Shown here: one piece after another, positions 23,502 through 32,236 of the stretch
How positions within the stretch are numbered: position 1 is the stretch's first letter
Layout: every line of letters begins with the position of its first letter
Assembly (NCBI RefSeq): GCF_016765675.1
Contig: NZ_JAESWB010000134.1
Span: 1 to 64,000, forward strand
Reading direction: 5' to 3'
Length of the DNA stretch: 64,000 nt
Source: Neobacillus paridis
GTDB lineage: Bacteria; Bacillota; Bacilli; Bacillales; Cytobacillaceae
The notes under the pieces: model-generated
Seen by the model: only the letters and a program-made list of their open reading frames with translations
Databases searched by the model: none
What the model was told of the DNA's origin: nothing
Program-made: the position numbers and the translations under genes

Positions 23502-25064
23502 GTGAACGCACTCTCTTTAGAAAGCTCCGTTTGTCTTTCTCCTGAAACCAAAATCCAGATTGACCGCGCTTTATCCCATCTCGTATTCCATCATCCTGAA
23601 TCCCAATATATCTGCCTGTTTAAAAAACATCCCGGCGAATACGAAATCGACCGGTTTGGTCGTAAAAAGCAAAAAGTCACCCAAACCCACTTCCTACTGC
23701 AAGATCTGCTTCATCAACCTTCCCTTTTAGCCCCGTTTGTCGGGGAAGACGCCTACTTTTCGATGAACGATTATTTTAAAATTCGGTACAAAAATGGAAT
23801 AGAGAGGATTGACCGAACCCAGAACCATATTCACCGTGCAAGGGCTCTCTATGTCGATATTGATTTTCATTCCCTTACGCAATACCATCTTGCACCGGAA
23901 CTGTTCCTTGAGTATCTGAAAGAAGAAATTGAGCGCCTGACAGATGGAGATGTACTTCCAGAACCAAACTATATGATTTGGTCAGGGAGAGGGGTGAATC
24001 TTGTTTGGCTCCTCCAGCCCGTATCAGAGTCGGGATTTCCCTATTGGAGAGCATTGGAAGAATACTTCATTACTCAATTTGACTATTTGGGAGCAGATGC
24101 CAAAGTCAAGGATTTACCCAGAGTGATGCGACTTGACGGGGGGATCAATTCCAAAAACGGAGTCGAAGTCCGCACCGATTATCGCCATGAAAAACGGTAT
24201 GACATGGATAACCTCTTGAAAAAATGTTTGCCTGATCTGTATGAAAAGCGGCAGCATTTGCGGGAAGTGGCTCACATCATAGTTGGCCGAGCTGAAAAAA
24301 AGAAAAAGAGAAAGCCGAAGAAACGGAAACCGGAACCTTTAAGACATGGCAAAAAGGGGACGGTTACCCGCTTCCGCGGCAGCACGAACCAACTGAACCT
24401 CTTCCGTGCAAAAGATTTGGAAAAACTGTCCGAAATGAGGAAGGGAAAGGTGACAGGAAACAGGGATTTGATTTTGTTTTTGTATTGCCTGCATTTGACC
24501 CGCTACTATACAGGACGAATGAAAGCAGAGAAGAAAATCCTCAATCCAGAAGACAAAGAAACGGCTTTTCAAAGAGCCTTTCAAAAGACCCTTTTACTTA
24601 ATCAAACCTTCACTTTTCCCATGTCCGAAAAAGAAATTACCACCAACATGCAATCGGTTCTCACCACATCTCTAAACGAAGATTCCCCGCTCTACCAAAA
24701 ACAGGCAAAAGAAAAAGGATACCGACTTGCTGGCTACTACTATTCAAACGAACGGATCATCAAAGAACTGAACATTACCCCAGAAGAACAACAGACCCTT
24801 TACACCATCATTTCCAAAAGCGAAAAAGAAAGACGCAACCCACCAGAAGTCATTCGAAAAAAAGACAAAGACCGAAAGAAAACAGCCCGTCAGAAGGCAA
24901 AAATCGTCTCTAGAGAAGAGAAAAGGCAAAGGGATATAGAACTGCTTCGGGAGACGCTGAAGGCTTATCCTGGAGCCTCACAGAGAGCCCTGCAAAAGCT
25001 GACCCATCTTTCTGCAAGCAGAGTCAATTCTCTTTTAAAAGAATTGAAAACTGGAAAATATTAG
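23502..25064 (+). CDS. AEP-type primase / plasmid replication protein
   Basis: 520 aa. GTG 23502 (VNALSLESS) is preferred because AAAAAGGAAG lies 7 nt before it; an ATG at 23451 is less likely. ALYVDIDFH (Asp119, Asp121), then WSGRGVNLVWLL (160-171), then DLPRVMRLDGGINSKNG (204-220) match the three motifs of archaeo-eukaryotic-type primases found in plasmid Rep proteins. The middle is Lys-rich (KKKKRKPKKRKP), and the C-terminus ends in an HTH-like segment (GASQRALQKLTHLSASRVNSLL). Probably makes primers for, or initiates, plasmid replication. Intact. Confidence 0.78.
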   Translation: MNALSLESSVCLSPETKIQIDRALSHLVFHHPESQYICLFKKHPGEYEIDRFGRKKQKVTQTHFLLQDLLHQPSLLAPFVGEDAYFSMNDYFKIRYKNGIERIDRTQNHIHRARALYVDIDFHSLTQYHLAPELFLEYLKEEIERLTDGDVLPEPNYMIWSGRGVNLVWLLQPVSESGFPYWRALEEYFITQFDYLGADAKVKDLPRVMRLDGGINSKNGVEVRTDYRHEKRYDMDNLLKKCLPDLYEKRQHLREVAHIIVGRAEKKKKRKPKKRKPEPLRHGKKGTVTRFRGSTNQLNLFRAKDLEKLSEMRKGKVTGNRDLILFLYCLHLTRYYTGRMKAEKKILNPEDKETAFQRAFQKTLLLNQTFTFPMSEKEITTNMQSVLTTSLNEDSPLYQKQAKEKGYRLAGYYYSNERIIKELNITPEEQQTLYTIISKSEKERRNPPEVIRKKDKDRKKTARQKAKIVSREEKRQRDIELLRETLKAYPGASQRALQKLTHLSASRVNSLLKELKTGKY

Positions 25065-25098
25065 TGTTCTAGTTTTGTCCGTCTTAAATAGAAGGGGG
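25061..25098 (+). repeat. 38-bp dispersed repeat, copy 1
   Basis: Starts at the stop codon of the primase gene. The 38 bases, beginning TTAGTGTTCTAGTTTT and ending TAGAAGGGGG, recur at 55759-55796 with one difference. After this copy GGACAAA makes an inverted repeat with TTTGTCC. Could be a recombination site, element end or shared regulatory RNA segment. Confidence 0.8.
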
Positions 25099-25238
25099 TA
25101 GGACAAAGTTTTTTCTCCCCACTCCTTTATCCAGCTGCGCCGCCTAAAAAAACATACCGTAAAACATAGAAAGAGATAACCTAATATGTTAAGATATAAT
25201 TGAATTATTCAGTTATTCAAAGAAAGGAAGAATCAAAT

Positions 25239-25625
25239 ATGAAAGCGGAAGAAATCCATATTGCTGTCAGTCCAATGACCAATACTATCTATGCAGGAAA
25301 AGTTACCCGTAACCGAGTGGAGTGGATAGATAAAAAGGAAGTCACGGAACAAGCCCTTGCTACTGTGGCAGAGTACATGGACGGTGTTTACAAGGAAATT
25401 GAATTCCCTTCTGGAACACTGTTTTGGCACCCGAAGCCCCATCAATAACGACACACTTCTCTTCTCACTTCGCCTTCCCTGTACGATTTCGATGTAGTGG
25501 GATACAATGTTGACTTGACCGAGGAGGAAGGGCAGTTGGTCATGAAAGCCTTCAGGAAAGAAGAAGTCAACACAGAAGAGTTGCAGGAGTATCTATACGA
25601 GAAAATGGATGCTCCTTTGTTTTAG
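25239..25625 (+). pseudogene. small phage-type protein with in-frame TAA, or two small genes
   Basis: ATG 25239 after GAAAGGAAG encodes 69 residues (MKAEEIHIAVSPMTNTIYAG...) resembling small phage proteins of the IAVSP...IYAG type. The stop TAA at 25446 is in frame with 59 more codons (LYDFDVVGYNVDLTEEEGQL... YLYEKMDAPLF) ending at TAG 25623. The second part looks like real protein but has no ribosome site. Either a CAA-to-TAA nonsense change split one gene, or the 69-aa product is the functional form. Confidence 0.5.
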
Positions 25626-25735
25626 TTAAACCAGAAATTATTTAAGAATTTCATCCTCCTTTTACCTCCTTTGTCAATTCAATCTAAATTACCTCATAAC
25701 AGAGTAGGGCGAAAATCTACTCTGATTCCTGCACT

Positions 25736-26248
25736 TTAAGATTTTCTCTTAATGATACCGACTCCATAGGGGCTGTATCCGCCATCCAAGTAAGTGCTAG
25801 TCATCGGAGAACGAGTACATCGTGACACGCTTTGAACGTACTTCGGTTGCTTGTACGAACGAACGACCGTGTACTCTTTTTGAAGTCCTGTAAAGTCTGC
25901 TAGAAGAGACAATGCTTCTCCTCTTCTGATCGTTGGCCGGGGATTTTTAAAGTCTTGGTCACGGCTTCCCAGATGCGGCAGGGTTTTGTAATCTTCTGGT
26001 TTTGCAGGAATATGAAAAAAATAGTCCCCAATTTGAACGAGGACATCGGAGCGGCTGACACTCCTCCCAGGATTAGGGGAATAGTGCAGACCGATTTTTT
26101 GAGCCAGTCCTTTCTCCAACAATTTCTCAATCGCTTTTTGTTTTAATTGATACAGATAGCGGTTATCGGTAGCAGTTTTTGCATGGCGATTCGCGATGAA
26201 AATGGCTTCCGATAGATTGCGTAAAGTTGGCTCGATTGTGACGGTCAT
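25736..26248 (-). CDS. hypothetical protein
   Basis: 170 aa. ATG 26248 (MTVTIEPTLRNL) is chosen over 26326 because AAAGGAGTT precedes it. GDYFFHIPAKPEDYKTLPHLG and SRDQDFKNPRPTIRRGEAL look like conserved cores. Soluble. The last 40 residues are rich in Ser, Gly and Tyr. No family recognised. GAATAACTT motifs lie upstream near 26338. Confidence 0.6.
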   Translation of the reverse strand: MTVTIEPTLRNLSEAIFIANRHAKTATDNRYLYQLKQKAIEKLLEKGLAQKIGLHYSPNPGRSVSRSDVLVQIGDYFFHIPAKPEDYKTLPHLGSRDQDFKNPRPTIRRGEALSLLADFTGLQKEYTVVRSYKQPKYVQSVSRCTRSPMTSTYLDGGYSPYGVGIIKRKS

Positions 26249-26441
26249 AGAGATCAACTCCTTTTCTCCTACATTGTCGTGTTTCAGAATGAACGAATAC
26301 CTAATTATAGTATAGCGTAAAATCACTAAAAATTAAATGAATAACTTCATAAAGATAATACTATATGATTAATAAAAGAATATAGGAATAATTTAACCTA
26401 AATGTAGTTTAAAACTATCATTCAAAAAAAGGAGTGTTTGT

Positions 26442-26993
26442 ATGGGACAATTACTCATTTTGTGTGGTCCATCTACAAGCGGAAAAACCACGATTTCAAA
26501 TCTTTTCCCCTTAAAGCCGTTGGTCAGCATAACAACAAGACCGAAAAGGGAGGGGGAGATTGACGGGGTCCACTACCATTTTCTCTCCCCAGAAGAATTT
26601 GACCGCTTGGATAAGGCGGGTGAAATCCCAGAAAAAACTGTCTATGCCGGAGTGAAGTACGGTATCTTTAAAAGGGATATTGAAGAAATTCTTACAGGTG
26701 TAAGTAGGATCGCTGTGCTAGATGCAGTTGGTATTCGCTTCATGCAGGACTATATAGGGCGAGAAAATGTAAAAGCGGTCTATATCGGTGTGACGCTGGA
26801 AACCATGAAAAAACGCCTCCTAGAGCGTGGCTCAAAGGAAGAAGAAATCAATAGGAGAATCTCTCAAGCGTTGGAGAAAGAATTGACACCAGAATACCGG
26901 GCGGTTTGTGATGCGGAGATCTGGAATGAAGGTTCGATTGATGAATCGATCACGCAACTGACAGCTTTGTTGAATGAATGGAATCTTTTCTAA
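26442..26993 (+). CDS. gmk: guanylate kinase-like protein
   Basis: 183 aa, ATG after AAAAGGAGTG. P-loop GPSTSGKT (9-16), the GMP-binding stretch VSITTRPKREGEIDGVHYHF (around 30-50) and a lid-like RGSKEEEINRRI are all present. Guanylate kinase phosphorylates GMP/dGMP to the diphosphate. A plasmid or phage copy would boost dGTP supply or handle modified nucleotides. Length matches the family. Confidence 0.88.
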   Translation: MGQLLILCGPSTSGKTTISNLFPLKPLVSITTRPKREGEIDGVHYHFLSPEEFDRLDKAGEIPEKTVYAGVKYGIFKRDIEEILTGVSRIAVLDAVGIRFMQDYIGRENVKAVYIGVTLETMKKRLLERGSKEEEINRRISQALEKELTPEYRAVCDAEIWNEGSIDESITQLTALLNEWNLF

Positions 26994-27073
26994 ATCAATC
27001 TGCAATAAGAATGAGGACACCCTCATTTCTTTATAGGAGTTCTTTTCTTTATTTTAACATAGGAGTGAAAAGA

Positions 27074-27480
27074 ATGAGTACTTTTCGCATGATCAAACGA
27101 AGTGTTCGAAAGAAAATAGAGAAAGACCACAAACATACGCCGCAAGTCATCCTCGTTGTTTACTACGCTAAACCCTGCCACCCGACATCCACCAAGCGAT
27201 GACCGATAAAAATCAGGATACCACCCCTAATAGTGTTTTAGTCGTTCCAAGAGAAATAAAAGAAGAACTGGAAGGATTTGTGGCTGTCTTAAAAAGCCTT
27301 CACATGAAGTTTGATGTATTCTGTCATGGTAAGTGGAAGAACTAAAAAAGATAGAGGATTCTGATAATATGGTTTACTGCTACGGAAATTTCTTCTTCGT
27401 ATGATAGGAAGCCGACAGAGAAATTGCTTGGGAAGGGTTAGGTTATGGGGTTAATCCCTATTTCAAACTAGAAAACAAGA
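27074..27480 (+). pseudogene. frameshifted gene remnants
   Basis: ATG 27074 after TAGGAGTG gives 42 residues (MSTFRMIKRSVRKKIEKDHK... VYYA) before going out of frame. A shifted frame continues PPDIHQAMTDKNQDTTPNSV... FDVFCHGKWKN to 27345. Further frames give IEDSDNMVYCYGNFFFV and ADREIAWEGLGYGVNPYFKL to about 27465. At least three breaks, apparently in one or two former genes of unknown family. Confidence 0.55.
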
Positions 27481-27495
27481 AAGGAAGCAATTTAC

Positions 27496-27819
27496 ATGTA
27501 CTTAACCAAAGAAGAACTCAAGCAAGAACTATTAAAAAGAGAGGTAATACAGGAATTTGCTTTACGGGAATCAACGCTCTGGCCTATTGTGGTTTGCTAT
27601 GAACCCGAGCATCTCCCCACATCCATTCTATTTAGCGACTACAATACAAGTGTGATCATGGGAGAAGATGGACTTGTTGTCGCCCGCATGTTTGAATTTG
27701 AAACGGTAGAAACCGCCAAAGAATTCCTTTCCCAAGTTCCTCAAGATACCTCCCATGCAGAACTTTGGCACCAAGGTGAACTCATTGCCCATAACAACGA
27801 AATTGAAATCCCACATTAA
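27496..27819 (+). CDS. hypothetical protein
   Basis: 107 aa, ATG after AGAAAGGAAG. Acidic, with predicted helix then beta segments (WPIVVCYEPEHLPTSILFSDY). No motif recognised. A palindrome ACCAGGTTGAACCTGGT follows the stop. Confidence 0.6.
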   Translation: MYLTKEELKQELLKREVIQEFALRESTLWPIVVCYEPEHLPTSILFSDYNTSVIMGEDGLVVARMFEFETVETAKEFLSQVPQDTSHAELWHQGELIAHNNEIEIPH

Positions 27820-27859
27820 CCAGGTTGAACCTGGTAAAAAATGATCCAAAATAGGAGAA

Positions 27860-27894
27860 AAGGTGTTGGCTGCAGCTGGCACTTTTTTGCTTTA
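27860..27894 (+). terminator. intrinsic terminator
   Basis: AAAGGTGTTGGCT and AGCTGGCACTTT form an imperfect stem followed by TTT. Confidence 0.6.
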
Positions 27895-28032
27895 TTATTC
27901 TCATCCTAAAAGGGTGTGTTTCCTGTCAAAAGACATGAGGATACGATTTTTGATTCGCTCCTTCCTCTATGAGATATCTTTCACTTTCCAAAAAGAATCC
28001 AAGAAAAATCGAGAAAAAATAGGATAAAAGCG

Positions 28033-28080
28033 GGAAAATCACCAATATAGACGATTTGGTGCGAATTCTACGGATTTTCC
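28033..28080. repeat. nested inverted repeat
   Basis: GGAAAATC...GATTTTCC (8 bp) encloses ACCAA...TTGGT, making a large cruciform in the otherwise gene-free 27895-28236 stretch. Could be a protein-binding or single-strand-initiation type structure. Confidence 0.4.
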
Positions 28081-28236
28081 AGCTTACACTGCGAAATTCT
28101 GATAAAGTTTAGAAGATTCAAGAAGAGGAAGGCGGGAACTAGAAATCATAAGTTTGCATCTTCCGTGCCTTCCGATGGGCAGACATCATTGTTACGAGGA
28201 AGATTTAAGGATACCTTGCGAGATTTTATATTTTAT

Positions 28237-28318
28237 TGTAAACGATACGTTTACATTATACTCACTTTTGGCTATACTTTTGATAGAAGTTGTAAACATT
28301 GTAAACGTTGTGTACACA
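28237..28318 (+). repeat. TGTAAAC operator/centromere-like array
   Basis: Palindrome TGTAAACG-ATA-CGTTTACA (28237-28255), then TGTAAAC at 28291 and 28300 and TGTGTACACA at 28309, i.e. a 9-bp tandem period. The array ends 50 bp before the ATG of the RHH/coiled-coil protein. RHH proteins bind such 7-9-bp repeats as operators or plasmid partition sites. Confidence 0.7.
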
Positions 28319-28368
28319 TTGAAATGATCATTATAAAGTGTAGACATAGAAAAGGAGATAGGAATATC

Positions 28369-29250
28369 ATGGCGCAAGATCAAACGTTCTCTGTTCGGGT
28401 TTCTCCTGATTTAAAGGAAAAAGTACAAGAAATGATTGAAGCATCCGGACTTGCAAGCACCAAAGAGTGGTTTGAAAAACTCCTGCTGGTATATGAAATG
28501 GAGACACTGAAACAAGGAGCGCCAGGGTACGAACGGGAACTCAACGAATTATCTATTCACACCAATCGAATTGAGGAAATGGTGGCCAACATCATCCGCC
28601 GTTCCATTTTTGAACAAGGAAAGCTAAAAGAAGATCAAGAAAAGGTGCTTCTTGAAAAAGAAGAGGAAATTCAAGCGGCCAAGAGTGGGTTGTCAGAGTG
28701 TAAGGCTCAACTAGAAGGATTACAGGAACTTCTTCAAAACGCGGTCAACGAAAAAACGGCAGCCGAAAAGTTGGTCAAGCAGTACGAAGAAACCAATGAG
28801 CGGAACAAAGAATTGATCGGGGAATACAAAGAGAAAATTAATGATTTGAATGCCCGCCTGGTTGATTCGGAAGCCGTGATGAAGGAATATCTGGAGTTGA
28901 AGGAGGAAATCCACACCCAAAAAGACTTACTAAAAGACAGGGGACTTCAAGTAAAGGATCTTACCCAGACAATCGACCGCTTGAAGGAATCGCATGAGAA
29001 AGATATAGAAATGTTAAAAAACCAGCACAAAATCGAGCTGGAACGGACCATCGAGAAAAAAGACCGTGAGCGGGAAAAAGACATTTTTGAGCTTCAAACC
29101 AAATGGCAAGCAAAAGTTGAAGAGTTGACGGTTGCAGGATCTGAAAAAATTCAAGCCCTCTATGAAGAGTTGAACGGTCTTCGCAAACAAATGGATGATA
29201 TGCGTACCCGTTATGAACGACAAATCGAAAAACTAAAAGGTCAACAATAA
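28369..29250 (+). CDS. RHH/coiled-coil DNA-binding protein, possible segregation factor
   Basis: 293 aa. ATG 28369 (MAQDQTFSVRVSPDLKEKV) follows AAAGGAGA; longer starts lack a ribosome site and run through the repeat array. Residues 6-40 have the ribbon-helix-helix pattern (TFSVRVSPDLKEKVQEMIEA). From about 85 to the end it is one long, highly charged coiled coil. This combination is known from KfrA-like and related plasmid segregation or nucleoid proteins. It probably binds the TGTAAAC array upstream and self-regulates. No ParA-type ATPase was found nearby. Confidence 0.7.
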   Translation: MAQDQTFSVRVSPDLKEKVQEMIEASGLASTKEWFEKLLLVYEMETLKQGAPGYERELNELSIHTNRIEEMVANIIRRSIFEQGKLKEDQEKVLLEKEEEIQAAKSGLSECKAQLEGLQELLQNAVNEKTAAEKLVKQYEETNERNKELIGEYKEKINDLNARLVDSEAVMKEYLELKEEIHTQKDLLKDRGLQVKDLTQTIDRLKESHEKDIEMLKNQHKIELERTIEKKDREREKDIFELQTKWQAKVEELTVAGSEKIQALYEELNGLRKQMDDMRTRYERQIEKLKGQQ

Positions 29251-29277
29251 AGACCCTCTCGTTCGAGGGTCTTTTTC
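29251..29277 (+). terminator. intrinsic terminator
   Basis: AGACCCTC-TCGTTC-GAGGGTCT followed by TTTT. Confidence 0.85.
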
Positions 29278-29308
29278 TAGGTTAATCATCCAACACGGTA
29301 AGAATGAA

Positions 29309-29554
29309 TCAGCTTCCATCTTTTAAAACAAACTCCCAATCTGCTTTACGCCAATGAATTTCATCCGTTGTGAGTGGGACTCTTGTGACCTTCTCAATAT
29401 GGGTTTTATGAAACTCAAACGACACTTTTCCTTCCCCGATAATGGAGATAAGGTCTTTCAAATTTTCTATTTGCGGCATATACTGAACACGCATATCCTT
29501 TATATTGAGAAACGAACAAACGATACGGTCTTTGGTATGAAATTCAAATTGCAA
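29309..29554 (-). CDS. small hypothetical protein
   Basis: 81 aa, TTG start with AAGGGGAAG just upstream. Starts with MQFEFHTKDRIVCSFLNIKD, mainly beta, ends KADWEFVLKDGS. Unknown. Confidence 0.5.
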   Translation of the reverse strand: MQFEFHTKDRIVCSFLNIKDMRVQYMPQIENLKDLISIIGEGKVSFEFHKTHIEKVTRVPLTTDEIHWRKADWEFVLKDGS

Positions 29555-29631
29555 CTCTTCCCCTTCAAAAGGATCGAAGAGTTTCTACCCAATCTTCTTG
29601 GGTGGATTCTACTAACAAAGAAATTACTCCT

Positions 29632-29925
29632 TTAGTTTATTTTATAAACATTTCCAAATGGTCCGCTTAATACTTTCACTACATGATAATTAGTGTTAAA
29701 TGCTTCGTTCCATTCTTTTAAAACCGTATCAACAAATCTGGCTTCGCCTTCTTCTTCATCGTCAATTTCGTTATTAGCGATAAAGTAATTCATCCAATCA
29801 TTTAGCTCGTCAGTAGTAAGTGTTTTGTTTTTTCTCTTATCAATTCGGGCTAAAATCCATCTTGAAACATCTTGGTCAAAATTTACTCTGGCACTCATTG
29901 AGGATTCTAAATGATACGTTTTCAC
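29632..29925 (-). CDS. small acidic hypothetical protein
   Basis: 97 aa, GTG start after TAGGAGGAA. Helical and acidic in the middle (NNEIDDEEEGEARF). Ends GPFGNVYKIN. No family recognised. Begins the minus-strand array of 29.6-31.4 kb on its downstream side. Confidence 0.6.
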   Translation of the reverse strand: MKTYHLESSMSARVNFDQDVSRWILARIDKRKNKTLTTDELNDWMNYFIANNEIDDEEEGEARFVDTVLKEWNEAFNTNYHVVKVLSGPFGNVYKIN

Positions 29926-29958
29926 AAATGGTTCCTCCTATCTTAATTCAACAAGATT

Positions 29959-30453
29959 TTAATGATTTTTGATTGCATGTTCCATGGTCTTTAGGTCTTC
30001 TTTTATTTCAATATAGTAAGTAAAATCGCCTTGATCAATAGTGTAAAATCCAACTTCAAGATTGTAAATAGACTCAATTTCCTTCTCATGCTGCTCATAT
30101 ACTTCACTATCAAGATTTTCAATCTCTTTGCCAAGCATTATTTCAATATCTTTCTCTGTTCTTACACTATAAGCATCTTTAAATTCTTCCCCTATAATGT
30201 GCTGATGGTTTTTTCTTTTTTCGATTGTTAATAGCATATACTTTTCTCCCTCCGGTTCTCCAAATAGATTTATCATGGCTTTTTTGGCAACCAGCCATCC
30301 ACCACCTAATGTTTTTCTTGCTAACCCTTTTTGAATTAATTCATTAAAATCCCCGTTACGAAATTTATTTCGCAAATTAGCTTCACTGGTTCCTCTGACA
30401 CCCTTCCAGATTTTTTCCACTTCTTTTAATGTAAGTACATCATTTAGATTCAC
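29959..30453 (-). CDS. HTH-containing hypothetical protein
   Basis: 164 aa. The first 65 residues (LTLKEVEKIWKG... LIQKGLARKTLGGGWLVAKKAM) parallel the small protein at 46925 (EAAKQWGLKKDTVRAAL... IEKGLVRKSEGTWLVHKQAM), an excisionase/MerR-like HTH of phage type. The C-terminal 100 residues are acidic and unknown. It overlaps the 30450 gene by 4 nt. Confidence 0.65.
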   Translation of the reverse strand: MNLNDVLTLKEVEKIWKGVRGTSEANLRNKFRNGDFNELIQKGLARKTLGGGWLVAKKAMINLFGEPEGEKYMLLTIEKRKNHQHIIGEEFKDAYSVRTEKDIEIMLGKEIENLDSEVYEQHEKEIESIYNLEVGFYTIDQGDFTYYIEIKEDLKTMEHAIKNH

Positions 30454-30728
30454 TTTGATTCACTCTTTTCTTTCTTTTTAGAATATCTTTGATGATAATA
30501 GTCCTGACATTTTGAGCAATACGAAGGGCTGACTTTATTTTTATGAGGAGAAATTGCAACATCTAGTTCGCCGCCGCATTGCGGACAGAGACCTTTTTTG
30601 GCACGAGATTTATATTTTATTCTTTTATATTCTCGCCACTTGCACTGATAAGAACAATATTTTTGTTTGTACATTTTAGGTTCAAATTTTTTGTTGCAAT
30701 CAGAAGCAGCGCAAACTTTCTTTTCCAT
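30450..30728 (-). CDS. two-zinc-ribbon small protein
   Basis: 92 aa. Two Cys sets: CAASDCNKKFEP... YCSYQC (6-30), and CPQCGG... YCSKCQ (47-76). Lys/Arg-rich linker. Probably a nucleic-acid-binding zinc protein. Overlaps the next gene (ATGA type), so translationally coupled. Confidence 0.7.
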   Translation of the reverse strand: MEKKVCAASDCNKKFEPKMYKQKYCSYQCKWREYKRIKYKSRAKKGLCPQCGGELDVAISPHKNKVSPSYCSKCQDYYHQRYSKKKEKSESK

Positions 30729-30780
30729 TTTCTTTTCACCTTTTTATTGTATTTATTTGATGGTATTGTTTATAATATAT

Positions 30781-30873
30781 TTAGAATACCCTTCCGAGCA
30801 TTTTTAAAAGTTCGTAAGCTGTATCATATGACATTGCTTCTACCAACCAAACTGTTTTAGTTTTTGTCAACAT
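30781..30873 (-). CDS. tiny protein, 30 aa
   Basis: ATG 30873 follows GGAGGAAAAA and reads MLTKTKTVWLVEAMSYDTAY then ELLKMLGRVF before TAA. It starts right after the stop of the 30875 gene. The good ribosome site and operon spacing support it. Confidence 0.55.
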   Translation of the reverse strand: MLTKTKTVWLVEAMSYDTAYELLKMLGRVF

Positions 30874-30874
30874 T

Positions 30875-31366
30875 TTATTTTTCCTCCCAACCAATTTGTT
30901 TTTTAGCATCTGCTAGTGATACTCTTTTGTGATTAGGATCAATTAAATACCAATCATCAGGTATATCTATTTCAGGCCAACCAGCAAAACCGTCCATTTC
31001 TTCTTCGCTAGATTTCACCCATTTGTATCCGTGTTGATATAATTTTTCGTTTAATTTTCTGCGTCTCATACGATGTTCTTTATACGCTTGTTCGCGGCTT
31101 TTCCTTTCTAAAAATTCACGTTGCGTTTTTTCTTTTGTCGTTACAACTTCTGCTTCCATGTTGACGCCTGCTAAATCAAACTTTGCTAGATATTCCTCAT
31201 CGTTCAATCTCTTTACATCCCGCCAAGTCATTCCCTTTGGGCATGCATTACCTGGTAATCCCATTGCCTCTAAAAGACGGGCAGCGTGGCTATAAGTACC
31301 GTCACAATCTTTTTTTAATAAATCCAGTAATCTTTTTTGTGTTGTGCTTACTGGTGTATCTGCCAC
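30875..31366 (-). CDS. hypothetical protein, first gene of a repressed operon
   Basis: 163 aa, GTG start after AAAGGAGG. Basic central helix (FLERKSREQAYKEHRMRRRK). The N-terminal part (STTQKRLLDLLKKD... HAARLLEAMG) may be a winged helix. Its promoter region holds two matching palindromes (31384-31430), so it is probably tightly regulated and could be autoregulated. Confidence 0.6.
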   Translation of the reverse strand: MADTPVSTTQKRLLDLLKKDCDGTYSHAARLLEAMGLPGNACPKGMTWRDVKRLNDEEYLAKFDLAGVNMEAEVVTTKEKTQREFLERKSREQAYKEHRMRRRKLNEKLYQHGYKWVKSSEEEMDGFAGWPEIDIPDDWYLIDPNHKRVSLADAKKQIGWEEK

Positions 31367-31383
31367 TTTTCATTTCCTCCTTT

Positions 31384-31430
31384 AAACGGTTTCGTTTAAT
31401 ATTATACTTTTATTATAAACGATTTCGTTT
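31384..31430 (-). promoter_or_regulatory. twin operators around a promoter
   Basis: AAACGGTTTCGTTT (31384-31397) and AAACGATTTCGTTT (31417-31430) lie 33 bp apart, three helical turns, with TATAAT-like sequences between and inside them on the minus strand. A typical arrangement for a dimeric repressor. The cognate regulator is unknown. Confidence 0.65.
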
Positions 31431-31487
31431 AAAAGTAAACCTTTATTTATAAATTTCTTTTCGACAAATTTAGATAAAAACAGATGT

Positions 31488-32141
31488 CTACTTACATGGT
31501 GTAAATAAGGATTGAATATAGGCAGAAAAATAGTCAGGGGATATAGGGTGATGGTGGTCAAGGCACCAGTCAGCAAACTGAACAAAGAGTTTGGGGTCAT
31601 CGAGTCCTGTTTGCCTGGCAAAGTGAGATAATACCCGGTCTACCTTCCTCATATGATTCTTTTCGTATTGCCAAAGAGCTAGAGAAGATGTAAGCCCGCG
31701 ACAGTTGTCTTGCTTGATTTGTTCATTTGAGCGGGGATGGCCAAAGCACCAAAAGACGTATTCTCGGAATTCATCGGGGGTGAGAGAAAGTTGTTCAGCT
31801 AGATAGGAGACAATTTCATCAAATCGGGACTGATTCGCTTTAGATAGGGTTTCGCGCCAGAGAAAGGGGTTGGCGTTGCTTTTGGAAGCATTTAAGGAAG
31901 GGGTTATTGGGTAGACATTTCCGATTGTGGTTCCGCCATGACCAAGACTTTCTGGAATGAAGTGCTCCATCGAAATCTCGTAAGAGCCGGTAAACGGGCA
32001 GCGGTAGGAAAAATCGTGCAATATTTGTTCCCATTGATCAACATGGAGGTCTCCTTGCAATCCTTTTTCTTGGGATCGCTTATTATGTTCGACGACCCGA
32101 GATTTTTCAACATAGGGAAGAGTGAAAAGGGGACGTTTCAT
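31488..32141 (-). CDS. HNH endonuclease-like protein
   Basis: 217 aa, ATG after AAAGGAGTG. CPFTGSYEISMEHFIPESLG followed by GGTTIGNVYPITPSLNASK carries the beta-beta-alpha HNH pattern (EHFIP, GNVYPI, LNASK). The C-terminal half is helical. HNH enzymes of this type are common in phages and plasmids. Target unknown. Confidence 0.75.
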   Translation of the reverse strand: MKRPLFTLPYVEKSRVVEHNKRSQEKGLQGDLHVDQWEQILHDFSYRCPFTGSYEISMEHFIPESLGHGGTTIGNVYPITPSLNASKSNANPFLWRETLSKANQSRFDEIVSYLAEQLSLTPDEFREYVFWCFGHPRSNEQIKQDNCRGLTSSLALWQYEKNHMRKVDRVLSHFARQTGLDDPKLFVQFADWCLDHHHPISPDYFSAYIQSLFTPCK

Positions 32142-32236
32142 GGGGGCACTCCTTTTTGAATAGTTATGATATTTGTTTGAAAAATGAGGAAATCATGGGA
32201 TATGCTAAAGAAAAATGAATGGAAAGGGGTTTTGGT

